64,000 bases of DNA, taken from contig JAUIRK010000065.1 of the NCBI GenBank assembly GCA_030549495.1, forward strand, positions 10,001 through 74,000. The letters are read 5' to 3'. The position numbers and the translations under genes are program-made. This document shows, in pieces, positions 11,801 through 23,219 of this stretch (position 1 is the stretch's first letter; every line of letters starts with the position of its first letter). Below the pieces are notes generated by a model. The model had not been told where the DNA came from. It did no database searches and worked only from the letters and a program-made list of their open reading frames with translations. The stretch comes from Nectonema munidae. Lineage: Eukaryota; Nematomorpha; Nectonematoida; Nectonematidae.

Positions 11801-14800
11801 TTATTAGAACAAAAATTGAGGAATATCATCAAAATTGGCACAATGCAGTTTAGTTTTATGCGTGGTAAAAGAACTTTGATGTTATATTTATTTTGAAAAG
11901 GTTGCAAGATGCATTTGACAAATTATTATAGAGAAAAATCGTTGAATGGGCCTTGAGGAAAACTTGAGGTAATGAAATTATAAACATTCCAAAACCAAAG
12001 TTAAAACTGGTAATGAACACACAGAAGAATTTAATGTGGAAGGAAGTTGGGGTGCATCAAGGATCAATGCTTTCCTGAGTTCTGTTTGTATTTGTGTTGG
12101 ATGAAATATCTAAAGAAGAAGGAAAAAGTAAATTGTATGAACTTTTGTATGCGGTCGATATGGTTATGATGTATGAAAGGATGGAAGAGCTGGAATCTAA
12201 ATTCAACTATTGTAAATCAGTTTCTAAGACGAAAGACGAAGGTGATCTTTAACAAGGCAAGAATATTAGCATGTAGAAGAGGAAATGGTATTGAACTGCA
12301 AGCAAACATTGATTTTTGTGGGGTAGGGGTAAAAGAGGAAAATTAATATAAAAAGCAAAACTTGGAAGAAGTAGATAGAATCAGTAGTGAGAGAAGCGAA
12401 CTAGCTGCAACCACAAGAATGAGAATAGGATGGAACACTTTTTCCACGTTGTCTTCTATTTTATGTAGAAAAAGTATACGCTTGACATACAGAACGAGTG
12501 CGAAACTTTTTATAGCATATCGCTCTGAAGCAAGGACTATAAGATCAGTTGAAGATATTTTAAGAAAATCTGAAAGAAGCATGGTGCGAAAAAGATGTGG
12601 AGTGAAGTTGAATGATTGACTAGAAGAAACACAACAGCTGGTGAAAAGATTGTGTCTGAAAAATAGATTTGAGTATAAGGTGGGGAAACAATGATGAAAG
12701 TATTAAACAAGCCTGCAGATTTGAAATCCATGGTATTATAGATAAGGGTAGAAAGACCTATTTGGAAATCGATGATGAAAAAATTAAATTCAGAAGATAC
12801 CGATAATAAATTGTTACGAAATCGTGGAAGAAAAGTCCGTAAACCTTCGTGAGACGGAAAAATATTGACTATAAAAAATTATTATGGTGATGATGAATTA
12901 AAATGAGAAATTTTTTTTATAGAACTCACCATGACAGAAAAGAGGAAGCATCGGGAGAAAAGGCGACAGAAAGAACCCAAGAGCCGTGGGCTGAAATCCT
13001 GTCAATAACTTCAGCAGTGGGCCTAAAAGCAAAAAAAGACTTAGTCTAGTCAACACTTGTTCAGGAACTTAAATCTTACATCTGACAAATCTTGATATTT
13101 CCGTCGTCAGAAGCTGTGAGGAGGTATTGGTTGTCTGAAGAAAACGACAGACTTCTAATCGGCTTAGCATGAGCTAAAATAGACTCTTAAATATACGAAA
13201 GAAAAGGGCTGTAGATCTTGTACCTTCAACCGTGTTCATCAGTTTGCCGGTGGATATGTCGAACACATTCACAAAGCCATCCTTCGACCCTGAGGCGATG
13301 TACTGTCCATCTTGGCTCTAAACAGGGTTTTAGAAAGCATTAATTTGGTCTCGTGGTCAAGGAAAGAACTCAATGATAGAGCCAAAGATTAAGAAGTCAT
13401 AATCTAAATGAAACCTTCCATAATCAGACAAATGGCTACAGTTAAGGCAGATCTCTTCAAATTACACATTATTTATAACTAATATTTGTTCAAACTTATC
13501 AAAAATCTAAAGAATTTTTTATCACCTCTTCAAAATACCCAACATTTCAGCCAGTTTTCAAACACGTATTGTAACTTGATTGTGTTCATATGAATTTAAA
13601 ATTAAGTAACTACCTCGGTCGAAATCTATGCTCTTGTTTGATGGCTCCAATATTCCAACATTTTCAAGGTTACACATATAAAGACATATCCATAACCTTT
13701 GGAGATCTTTGTTTAGTTTTAGTCATAGGGCAAACTTAAAATCAGGGTTTCTCAACGAGGGCCATATGGCCCCCTTTAGAATTCATGAAATAATTCTAGG
13801 GCGGCACAAAACTATTTTAAAAAGTACTTTACACTTAGAGATAAGAGAAACATGTATATCTGTTAATTTGTAAAAAAAAATATCATTTCTTGATGCTTCA
13901 AATCCTCATAAGATGATGTCTTTCCTATGTGTATGCTACAGAAAGCTTTGTTTTCAAATGAAAGTATTTGTATCTGCATACTAAAGAAACATAAGGAGAC
14001 TGCGCATAAACACTAAAAAGACAGGCAATTAGATTCTTTTAAAAGGTTATCTGATGACTCAAAAAGAGCAAAAGTGAAAGGAATCTGAGAAAATTAATCT
14101 AGCTGATTTAATTTCAAACGCTGGTAAGCCTCACACTATTCGGAAATCTTTGATTATGACTGCAGTGGCCGTAATGCTCTTAAAAGGCATGGATCAGAGT
14201 CCAGAAGAGGTAACAGTGTTATTCCTTAGAGCAACTAATCAGCATCACGGCACATTGATGAAATCGCAGTGATGTTGAAAGCCCATTAGACTCACGGAAA
14301 ATGAGTTTTCGCTTCAAATAGATGTATCAAAAGAATGGCATTTTTTAGATTTCAAGGCGGTGTCTCAATGGCTTGTTGATCCCTTCATTGTTGGTTTATC
14401 CAAAGATAATTAATGTTGATAAAAAAACCTTGAATGAACTTCAAAACCACACAACAGCTCTAGCAACTTTCAAGTATTGATGATACCAGAGGCTGTCAAT
14501 GAATTAAGAGATCTCTAAAAAGCATGCAATACCCTGGAACAATGTTACGTTGCTTTTACTCGCTTTCTTCATATCTTATTTAGTTGAGTTGTCAAGTGAC
14601 GCATCTGCTCGAGCGTGATCAGAGAATCAAAATTGCCTGAAACCAAAATTTGACGAATTGATAGCCCTGCATCGGGGACAAAGATCGCATTAAAATCATG
14701 CAATGTAAAACTGATTGTTATATCTTTTGCGTTGTAATTGTAAATAAATGAATTGATTCAAATGAAATACTCATTCCTATATTTTTATATACAAGTGTTT

Positions 14801-17800
14801 TAGATGTTTTGACGGAAAACTACTTTTAATATTTGTTTCTACTTCTCTTGGTGTATCAAGTTTAGTGGCAGAGTGAGAGAGAAGAAAGAAATAAAAACTT
14901 AAATCAGTATGTAACAAAAGCTAGAATTAGATTGAGAAATCCTGAAAAATACACAACTTTTCATAGGAAGGTTTTATATCAAGAATAAAAAAGTCCTCTT
15001 TTGATTATAAAATTAGACTGTAACAAGAAACAAAATGTATAATAAAAATTTCTCGTTGGAATGGGGAACGGAAAAAAGAAATATAAACGAAGAAATAGAA
15101 AAAACGAATTGATAAGGAGCTCATAAGGACAAAGAGTAATATGGATGCACATCTACCTAAAGAGCATTCACGTTAACTTTTACGTGTTTGTTTCGAATGA
15201 CTTGAAATTTTAGCACACTTTAATTGTTCAGGCTAAAAACATGTATTTAAAATGTTAACTGTTTCCAATGTTGAAAATGTAATTCATTTTGCAGATTAAA
15301 AATCAATCAAATAATAATTAAAAACATAATATCTTGGTAAATTTCTTTGGCGAGTTTTGATGCCTCCGTAGCTTTGCCAACACTAAGTAGTTGCACACGA
15401 ATCATAAGAAAGTGAAAAGCATTTTTTTTCTTAGCATTTAGCTGAAAAGATATTAGCCGAAAATGTACATACAATTTGACCATTTTTGTAGACGTTGCTT
15501 TACTCCCAGTAAGTTTGCAAGCTTGTGTTCTTTAGAAATCTACATCGTAATTTTTGTTTTCTATTTTATCTACTAGAAGTTGCATGACAAATGCTCCATT
15601 CGGCCAAATGTCTATTTGCTATTGTTCGGACAAATGTCCATTCTACCAAATGTCCGGGTACCGTTAGCATACGAGTGTGAAGTCAGTGATTTCTTGAAAT
15701 GCCTAAACTTTCAGAGAATTCATGAAATCACTGTTTACTTTATGAATTTCATCAATTGACTAAAGTGCCTGCCAAGCAATTCATGAAGGAATAGTGACTA
15801 CAACGCTGAGATTTTAAGCGATTCAATGAAGCTACAGCCCAAGAAACATCGCATACGCACAAAATACAAGCGAAATTACATAGGCGAGACTGTGGATGAA
15901 TTTTCCATGCGTTTTGAGCCAGGTCTCTTTTTCACCTGTTTCTACGGAGTAGAGATAGATGTTTCCATTTGCGCTGCCCGTGGCCAAGTACCTCGAATCG
16001 GGGGAGAAGCAAATGTTCCAGGATTCGAAAGGAGCGGGAACGATGTCTTGTATTTCCTGCCCTGAATTGATATCCCAGATCTTGATGTTTCCATCGATGG
16101 AGGCAGACGCGCATACTAAAGCACAAAAATAAACATGCCCAACTAGGTCGACTAAAAATTCTAATAAAAGTACAATTCATCTGATTTAGTAGGTGACAGC
16201 AAAGAATTAAATAAATAATATAAAGCAAAAGATGAACGAGTTATCAAAAAGGATCAAAAACAGCCCTGACCAAGTGATATATGAGTATATTCTTAACAAT
16301 TTTAATACAAAAACAAATTTGTTTTAACTTTGTTGAGATATCTTAGCTCACTAATCTGAAAGAAATTATTCAAAAATAATAACACATACGTTTAACGGTA
16401 GGCTTTGCTGTAATGCAGCGTCAAATTATTCTAAATTTTTAGATCCTGGAGAAAGTACTTTTGGTCCCCCTCACTTTGAAATAATTTTAAGCCCTCGGGC
16501 GATTTTAAAACATTTTTCGTTTATTTTTGAATATAAATTTAATTTTTCTTTTTTTATGTGGAATTAATTTAATATTTTGTTTCAAACATTTAAATTAAAA
16601 GACTCGTTTCGGGTATCACTATATTTTTGATATTCGTTTTCTTGTCTTAGGCGAAGGCTTTAAATGGAAATTTAAAATCTATTTTTTTCATCAATTTGGG
16701 CTTCATTCGATATAATAGTCAAGCCAAATTTGAGTTATAGTTTATCAGAGGCAATAATTGGACAGGAATTTTAACAAAGGCCCATAAATTTTTCAAGGGG
16801 TAAACTATTTTTATAACACATATCTATATAAAATAGTTTTTCTAGGGGCAAAATATTGTCTATAATATAAAGTTTTAGCGCAATAGAATACACAATAAAT
16901 GGCCCTGCATATATAAATTTTAGTAATCAAGCAAGTTCACAAGTTCAAATCTATAGCACGTTTATTCCGAGATATTGGTTTTATTTGTTTTAGTTTTTTT
17001 AGAGTCGGTATAGTCAATTTTATTCATAGAAGTTATGCCTGAGTGTGACTGTATGCATTTTTTACACCAGCAACTTTTGTTGAATATTAAATCAGTTAGC
17101 TCAATGGCAACCCCATATAAAAATTAGTTGTAAATTTTACTTTTACCCTTTTCGTGAAATACAAAAACTAAAATTGAGATTTTAAAATTAAAATACGATG
17201 AAAAGGCAAAAAAAATTGTTTTTTTAAAAGTTTATTATAGATGTCGTTAAGTTATAACTCCTAAAATTGTCTAAAATATGAGCTTCATTCAATTACACAT
17301 TTGATAAAATCATAAAAAAGCATTTACCAATATTGAATAAAAAGGACAAACTTTATTTACAGTTCGAACAAAAAGCGAGGAGTGTTTTTGGAAAATAAAA
17401 ACCTTGTAACTTTCATATCTTCTTGTGGCTTTGTTAAACTTTGAAAAGGAAAACTGACAAGATGCTCTCTTTTTATTTCCTTGCTCACTGGGACCAGCTT
17501 GGGAATCTGAATAACGATAAAATAAAAGCATTTTGATGAAAAATTTTCTGCCACTCTTTTTGCCTTTGGGAGAAGCTTGTGGACAGTTATCATTCAATAT
17601 TGCCCAACTGTTTAGGGCACATATGTCCAAGTAATTACAAAATGCAACAAGAGTCCATTTCTTGTTGGTTTCTAAGCACCATAACTTCTATCATCCTTTG
17701 CCACATCGACACCACCCTTCTGTTCATTGTAGGTTAAGATACTTTCGGGTTGTGATTTGAATGTTTTTATTTTGAGAGGGTAGCATATACACTACTTTAA

Positions 17801-20800
17801 CATTTTTATGTTCGTGTCTTTTAGGGTAGAAACACAATCGGAGTAGATTATCCGATTTTTACACTCATTAGCGTTAGCTCTTTCAAGTGCGTTGGTCTGA
17901 AAATTATTGGAAGGAATCTTCTGTTGGACATTATGGTGAAGGAAAGACATTTAGAGTACGCCCAGACAGATAACACATGGGAAGTGAAAAACGATCTCTA
18001 TAAAGACCACAACAAGGAGAAACTTTGGATTTTTCAACTAATCTTTTGACTATTCTTTCCAGAGAAATGAGAAGAGTCTTCGATACCTGAAATGTAATTT
18101 CAGGTCGCATATAATAGTAAGATTTAGAATCGCAAATATGGTAGAACTTCAAGCCGTATCTTCCAGGTTTATGAGAATCATAAACTTTTACTGGACGGCC
18201 TCCTCTGAAACTGACCAATTGCTCATCAATGGTAACGGCATGAGGGATATCCAAAAATTTGAAAAAACTTCAGCAAAGTGATTGTGAATAAAGCGAATAG
18301 CACTGATTTTATCATCAGTGTCGCGCCTTTCTTTGTCATCAAATCTTATGAAAACATGAATAAGGAAAAACATGTCATGCCCAATCGCAACTCTCGAAAA
18401 TGGGATAGAGTAGAAAGAAAACGAAGCTTTTATTTTGATTTTTTGGTCCCCATTTTGACCAATATGTAATAAAACAGCAAAATATGAGAGATGACTTTGA
18501 AAGCTTTCTCAAATTTTTGCATTGTGTATATATGATGGATAATTTCAGGAGTTAAAAAAGGCTTGAAGACTTGTAAAACATTTGAAGTATTTTTACATGT
18601 TCCCTGAGGACCAGGAGGACGTCTAGAAGTGTTCTGATATTTATACTTTCAACTCTACCCCTAAGTGTAGAGGAAGGATCCCAAGAGTACTTAGTCGAAT
18701 CTAGCATAACCAAATTCTCATCGATTTCGTCCTGCAAATCTATCGAAGAATCTGAAGAACTAACAGTGAAGCTGAAAAACTCGAAGTCAAATCAGAATTA
18801 TCATCCTAAGGAGACATTACAAGTGAAGATACAAAAAGTTTTGTGAAGTAGGAAATTCCAAAAATGAAATTTGTGATTATGAATTGGAAAACTCAGAGAT
18901 GAAGATAAAAGTGGCACAAGTTTGTTATAAGAGTCGATGTGTAATGAAAAACTCAGCAAACAAAGAAACAGTTGTGCGGGATTAGATAGAGTTTCACCAT
19001 GAATGCTTTTTCGTTCGAGTAAATCATATGGTTTTCTATCTGATATACACAAATTCTATAACCACATTAGCAAAGATGAGATGAATGCAAGTGAAATATG
19101 GAATGCTTCTTTTATTTGGTCATAAAATATTTGTATGTATAATCACATTTCGCACATCAGAATGCTTATAATTATAATAACATAAACAATATATAATAAG
19201 CATCATTCCTTGGCATGAATAAATGCAGTCATATATGATGCAATCGTGATATAGCAAGCATGAGATGAAAAAAATACGGAGTAATATTATAGAATGATTG
19301 TTTATTTACAGAATACCCCTATGGAGTTTTTGTCATTAAAATTATTCTTTTCTCTTACTGAATATAAAAGCACTTTCATAGACCTAAGCTGACTAAGAAC
19401 AAAAATAAAATTGTAGATGGCGTTAATTTTTCGGGAAAAAACAAATATCAAAATTATGAATTTTCAATAAAAAAAACTTCTTTTATTCTTTAGTTATTTT
19501 AGTTATACCCGATTGAAAAAATTTCAAAAAACAGCTTTACTAAAGGGTGAAAAAAAAGCATTGGCTCCGTCAACCACGTTATTCAAAGGTAGTCCGTCAA
19601 GGAGAGCATGAAAAATGATATTTATTCTGATTTATGTTAAATATAGTAAGTAAACTTTTGCAAAATTTTTGAGTGCGAGCGCATCTGGTAAAATGAGAAC
19701 TGGCATGTGAGCCGAGAAAAATTATGTGATTCCAGCCTCATTATCTGACATTGTAAAGCTAAAACCCTGCAACAAACTTCTTAAAAGGTGGAGATACTAA
19801 GAGTCATATGATTGAAGAAATAATTCATTCTGAAGATTTTATTTTGCCTATAAAGAGGCTTATTTTAGATTAGATGTTATTATTAACGCGCCTCTTACGA
19901 CACATTAAGATGTTAACATTTTAATTACAGTAGAGTTAACGTGCCTCTTAAATTATTAAATTTAGGAAGCTGATAAATTTCAGGCCAATCGTTGTCAAGT
20001 GGTTTTAATGATTTGACAGGTCAATTCAGCAACACCAGTTTGGAAAAGTCCGTGCGGTGTCTGCTCAAAACTTAGCTCTAGACAGCAACTTGGAACAGTT
20101 GGGAAAATCGGTAAGCGAGAGAAGCTTTTTATGAGTGTAAATTGAAAGGAGAAGAGCGATATGGGTGATGAAAAAAGCGACTTACTACTTCCAGTGGAGT
20201 CGATGTCCACACTGTGAACACCAATGCTGTGGCCCTCCAAAGTGAGGCATGGCTTCAAACTTTCGTTGTTCCTGAAAGAAATACACACAAGTGATGAAGA
20301 CAATAAGAACCGAATACAAAAATGACATTTATCAGCGCAAGGTGTTGGGACAAGATATGTTCCACTAAAACACATCAAATGATTGAATGAGGAAAGCAGA
20401 TAAAATGAGAGATCCATGACAAAAAAGAACTTGAGCCTCATCTCCCTAATATTATTAATAGAAGCAGTTTGGATGGAGACACCTTCGATAAAAAAAACTC
20501 GTTATTTCAACTTAGAAAATTTCTTAAAGTTCGATTATGCATTTTTAATACTTCCAATCAGGATGCGAAATCGGAGACTTTAAAGGAATGTGGGCCGGAG
20601 TCGGTATAAAATACAATTTAGGACTTGGAGTTCATTTTTTATAAAAAATAAAAATAATAATCTCATGGAGTGGCCAACCGTGTTCTTCACAATGATACGC
20701 TTCTGGTTGGCTTTGAAGCCTCTCTCCTTCTTATTTATGTATAGGTTAACATTTAAACATTTTATTAGGTGACATGCAAACTGACTTCTTCCCAATACTA

Positions 20801-22269
20801 AACGTTATGAGACTAAGAATCGAATACGTATTAAATTGAAAACCTATTTATCGTCAGCATGGTCTATTTTTCAGGTAAGAATGATATCAAGCCTGGTTCT
20901 CTTATAATGAAAGCGTGTATGCATTATTATATAAACATGTAAATAAATGCTGTCCATCTAACACTGGTAATATACAGGTCTATTGTAAGAATAAAAAATA
21001 TTATGTTAGAGCGACGATGAAGTACGACATGATCTTATTCTTTTTTGAGAACAAATTTGCAGCACTTTCAGTAATAATGCCATGAGAGTTTTTAAATTTT
21101 CAAAACTAAAGAAGGGTGAGGCAGCTGAAGGGCAAGCAAGGAATATAACGAGAAATCTTATAGAATTATAGACGGGTGTCAAGCAGAATGCGGAGGCAAC
21201 GGCTTTTGTGGTGAAGATCAAAGAAAAGGATTGTAAGAAAGTTTGCCTACTAAGTAGCCTCATGATTGCAAGTTTGGCTCATTCCCGCCAAAAGTATTGG
21301 GTATTCACTTCACAATCCACGCTCTCAAATTTTTTGGCATCGCCACGAAGCTGATGTGTTTGGATGTGTTTGGCGTCGGAAACATCCTTACTTTCTTTCC
21401 TTTTCAATTTTGAGGTGCCTTCTGAGCCCCGTTTATAATCATTTATAAGATTAATTATTTATTTGTCTTCAGGTTGGATCTATTTTGGCCGAAGAAATTA
21501 TACAAGAGTTAATGCATACTGCTAAGATATAAAAAAAAAAGGAGGTGGCAAGAACTGAATATGAAAATGAAGATTTATTTAAAAAGTAGTGCCATAATAC
21601 TAAAGATGTTCGAAAATTCAAGCAAAATGAACACAAAATAATCTCAATATTCTCTCAAATGCCAAAATAAAGAGCGGGCCACCCACATAGCAGCAAACAA
21701 GTGTTAGTCTTGTGTCTCAATCGTCACACTCAGGATTTGGGAACTAGAAAAATCATATGGCTCAGGCTTCGGTGCCAAAAGATTTCAATGTTTGGCTCCA
21801 GCTTCACCTACAGCTCTAGTTCCTGTTTTGTCAATTTTTCCGCAACCCTCGAAAAGTTCTTGTAACATTAGCCACTTTTATGGTGTTACCGGCTCTGGAT
21901 CCTACTCCGGCTCCATCTTTTAAAAATACACACGCTCCTAAACCCCAATAACACTTGAATTGATTGCTCTAACCTTTATTTAATTTGTATATGTGAGAAG
22001 TAGAAAATATTTAACTTAGATACACGCTTGTTATACTACCAAAGTCCTTTTTAGCCCAAATAATTTCAAGAAGAAAATACCATGACCAAATTTTGATGGT
22101 TTCATCCAAAGAAGCGGTTGCTAAAAAATTGGCTTCCTTGGTTTGACTTCTCACCCAAGCACAGTCGAGAATTCCTTCGTCGTGAGCTAAAAAAAATACA
22201 AATTTTTTCAAGGATAAAAACTTTTTTTGAAGTGAATTTACCTTGCACTTTTTTGTGTATTAAATTGAC
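8710..22269 (-). CDS. WDR61: WDR61/SKIC8 (Ski8) WD40-repeat protein, eight exons, first coding exon not found
   Basis: A seven-blade WD40 propeller that scaffolds the Ski complex, which feeds RNA to the cytoplasmic exosome, and in animals also joins the PAF1 transcription-elongation complex. Exons in transcript order: 22269-22242, 22186-22081, 20271-20186, 16115-15880, 13317-13224, 13173-13080, 13022-12930, 8887-8710. They splice at GT-AG sites with matching phases to 915 nt, 304 residues plus stop; human WDR61 has about 305. Diagnostic stretches are [87 protein letters not shown] and the end [15 protein letters not shown]. Only a few residues including the start Met are missing; that exon ends in phase 0 somewhere above 22269. 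No frameshift or stop was found, so the gene looks functional. Introns reach about 4 kb and carry a LINE, a hAT copy and a piggyBac remnant. Confidence 0.93.
8888..11375. other. WDR61 last intron, unassigned part
   Basis: AT-rich intron sequence without a recognised gene. Small reading frames (for example near 9095-9328 and 10350-10619, minus) match nothing I know. The rest of this intron is the LINE at 11.4-12.9 kb. Confidence 0.35.
11380..12895 (+). mobile_element. RTE/BovB-like LINE remnant (reverse transcriptase)
   Basis: Plus-strand pieces follow the order of a non-LTR reverse transcriptase: [16 protein letters not shown] near 11700, [11 protein letters not shown] near 12040 with [17 protein letters not shown] after it, and [17 protein letters not shown] near 12140-12190. 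The last corresponds to the Y-A-D-D box, with the second Asp now Met. KTKDEGDL and a Cys-bearing segment follow, then a TGATGA-type tail. Stops and frame changes show it is dead. Its 3' end lies about 35 nt from a WDR61 splice donor on the opposite strand. Confidence 0.68.
12930..13022 (-). CDS. WDR61: WDR61 exon, sixth blade
   Basis: Encodes [20 protein letters not shown] and [10 protein letters not shown]. Acceptor GCTTTTAG, donor TG|GTGAGT. The decayed LINE on the plus strand stops about 35 nt from this donor, so the exon is easily mistaken for LINE sequence. Confidence 0.88.
13080..13173 (-). CDS. WDR61: WDR61 exon, fifth/sixth blade
   Basis: Encodes [20 protein letters not shown] and [12 protein letters not shown]. 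Donor CAGAT|GTAAGA. The intron to the next exon is 57 nt. The blade ends in ICQM where relatives have IYDV. Confidence 0.9.
13224..13317 (-). CDS. WDR61: WDR61 exon, fourth/fifth blade
   Basis: Encodes [20 protein letters not shown] and [11 protein letters not shown], closest to the human segment ending FDIATGKLLHTLEG. Donor GAAG|GTACAA. The intron to the next exon is only 50 nt. Confidence 0.92.
13743..14944 (+). mobile_element. hAT element copy 1 (ZBED5-like), about 1.2 kb, in WDR61 intron
   Basis: Begins with CAGGGTTTCTCAAC (13743) and ends with the diverged inverse ATTGAGAAATCCTG (to 14944). Inside are decayed ZBED5/SCAND3-like transposase pieces, e.g. [17 protein letters not shown] and [15 protein letters not shown] before a stop, the latter a typical C-terminus. 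The same element lies in opposite orientation at 56589-57933 with long, nearly identical stretches. I found no convincing 8-bp target duplication here. Confidence 0.72.
14945..15879. other. WDR61 intron with CCATTC/CCAAATGTC repeats
   Basis: No gene. At about 15596-15656 a short degenerate tandem array repeats the motif CCATTC..CCAAATGTC about three times. At 15683-15738 an imperfect hairpin pairs CAGTGATTTC with GAAATCACTG. Confidence 0.4.
15880..16115 (-). CDS. WDR61: WDR61 exon, second to fourth blade
   Basis: Encodes [20 protein letters not shown] through [18 protein letters not shown] and [10 protein letters not shown]. Donor TAT|GTAATT. The next exon's AGC gives [12 protein letters not shown], matching AYSPDGKYLASG of relatives. 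Confidence 0.92.
16116..17925. other. WDR61 intron, unassigned
   Basis: AT-rich intron sequence between the exon at 15880-16115 and the piggyBac remnant. A minus-strand open stretch at 17310-17630 matches no family known to me and lacks support as a gene. Confidence 0.3.
17930..19050 (-). mobile_element. piggyBac transposase remnant in WDR61 intron
   Basis: Minus strand 18254-17931 contains [20 protein letters not shown] followed by [19 protein letters not shown], the family block around a catalytic Asp (T-(I/V)-D-E-Q-L-(V/L)-x-F-R-G...K-P-x-(K/R)-(Y/W)-G-x-K). Just upstream, in a shifted frame, [20 protein letters not shown] matches R-F-D-x-x-x-x-R...D-K-(L/I)-x-P-I-R. An acidic N-terminal stretch follows at 18.5-18.7 kb. 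Frame shifts make it a pseudogene. No flanking TTAA repeats were confirmed. Confidence 0.78.
19051..20185. other. WDR61 intron with a short paired motif
   Basis: No gene. TTAACGCGCCTCTTA and TTAACGTGCCTCTTA recur 50-60 nt apart at about 19885-19950, a small direct repeat of unknown origin. Confidence 0.3.
20186..20271 (-). CDS. WDR61: WDR61 exon, second blade start
   Basis: Encodes [20 protein letters not shown] and VDIDSTGS. Acceptor TTTCAG, donor A|GTAAGT, a near-perfect site. Confidence 0.9.
20272..22080. other. WDR61 intron, unassigned, with GGAGCC-type simple motifs
   Basis: No gene. About 21770-21925 is rich in GGCTCC/CCGGCTCTGG words (GGAGCCGG-like on the minus strand). A GGCCGGAGTCGG word occurs at about 20593. 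Similar GGAGTCG words recur near 60.8 kb. Confidence 0.3.
22081..22186 (-). CDS. WDR61: WDR61 exon, first blade
   Basis: Encodes [15 protein letters not shown] through [14 protein letters not shown]. Acceptor TTAG, donor ATG|GTATTT. The last codon, TG|G, is completed by the next exon. Confidence 0.9.
22242..22269 (-). CDS. WDR61: WDR61 micro-exon (28 nt)
   Basis: Reads VNLIHKKVQ plus one base, between TTTTAG and GTAAAT. With the next exon it gives KKVQAHDEG, which fits the family's (L)FKQEQAHDD. It starts in phase 0, so an upstream exon must supply the Met. Confidence 0.82.
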
Positions 22270-23215
22270 CTAAAAGTAAAGGATGAGGCACATATAAAAA
22301 TGTGAAAGAATTATAAAGGCGCATATAAAAAAGATTTGGATATCAGGATATTTCTGAGGTGAAATTTGAAGAAGATTCTACTTGCGTAAACTCTATGCAA
22401 TAAATAGTAGGCTGAATTTTAATAAATGTCATTACTTTTATTAATATAAGCGGTAGTCAATTTTCCGAAAATATTCTGCTTTTTTAATTTAGAAAATATC
22501 GTCTGCTTTTTTAAAATTTTTTTTAGAGTGGGGAAGAGATAACAGAAAAGTACCGATTAATAATAATCAATATTTAAAAATAGTTTTAGGGCCGAGAGAG
22601 TAAAAAAGAATAAACTTTTTAATACACAAATGTGCATTTATTATTTATCTATCTCTTAAACATTATAAGTCCCACGATCCCATACGGTCCTAACAAGAAG
22701 GTCACTTTCTGAAAGCGCTAAAAATTTTGATGAGAATTAAAAAGGGTAAAGTCCATCGAACATAAAAATATTTTTTAACCATAACCTTATATTTTTCTAG
22801 GCTGCCAACATATTCCACGTTTTTAAAAGTTTGCGAAGTCAGAATAAAAGTCTAATAAAACTTGTATACGAAATTGTAAGTCAGTAGTCGGTTGGAGATT
22901 CTTAGTACAAGCCTTTTTGGCTATGAATAGATAGTAAGTAGTCCGCATGTCAATAAACATAAATTTATAAAATCCTATGCTAAAAATATATATCCAAATA
23001 AAAAATTAATTTTTTCTCATTAAAGTCATCTAGGGATTTAGGAAGCAACAAACTCAGAAAAGTAACTAACATCCGATAAAATAAGATTGACCAGAGCTAT
23101 CGTTCCTAAGTGAATTTGCTTTTTATTTTTCATTTGGTAAGTGCAATGTTGGCTCCAATCCAAGCTTTAACCAGGACCGCACATCCCTTTCGCCCCCCAA
23201 ATAATTTTCTATTAT
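22270..23215. other. Region upstream of WDR61
   Basis: Must contain the missing WDR61 start exon and promoter if the first intron is short, but I could not choose among several ATG-plus-donor candidates on the minus strand. AT-rich, no element recognised. Confidence 0.3.
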
Positions 23216-23219
23216 ATGA

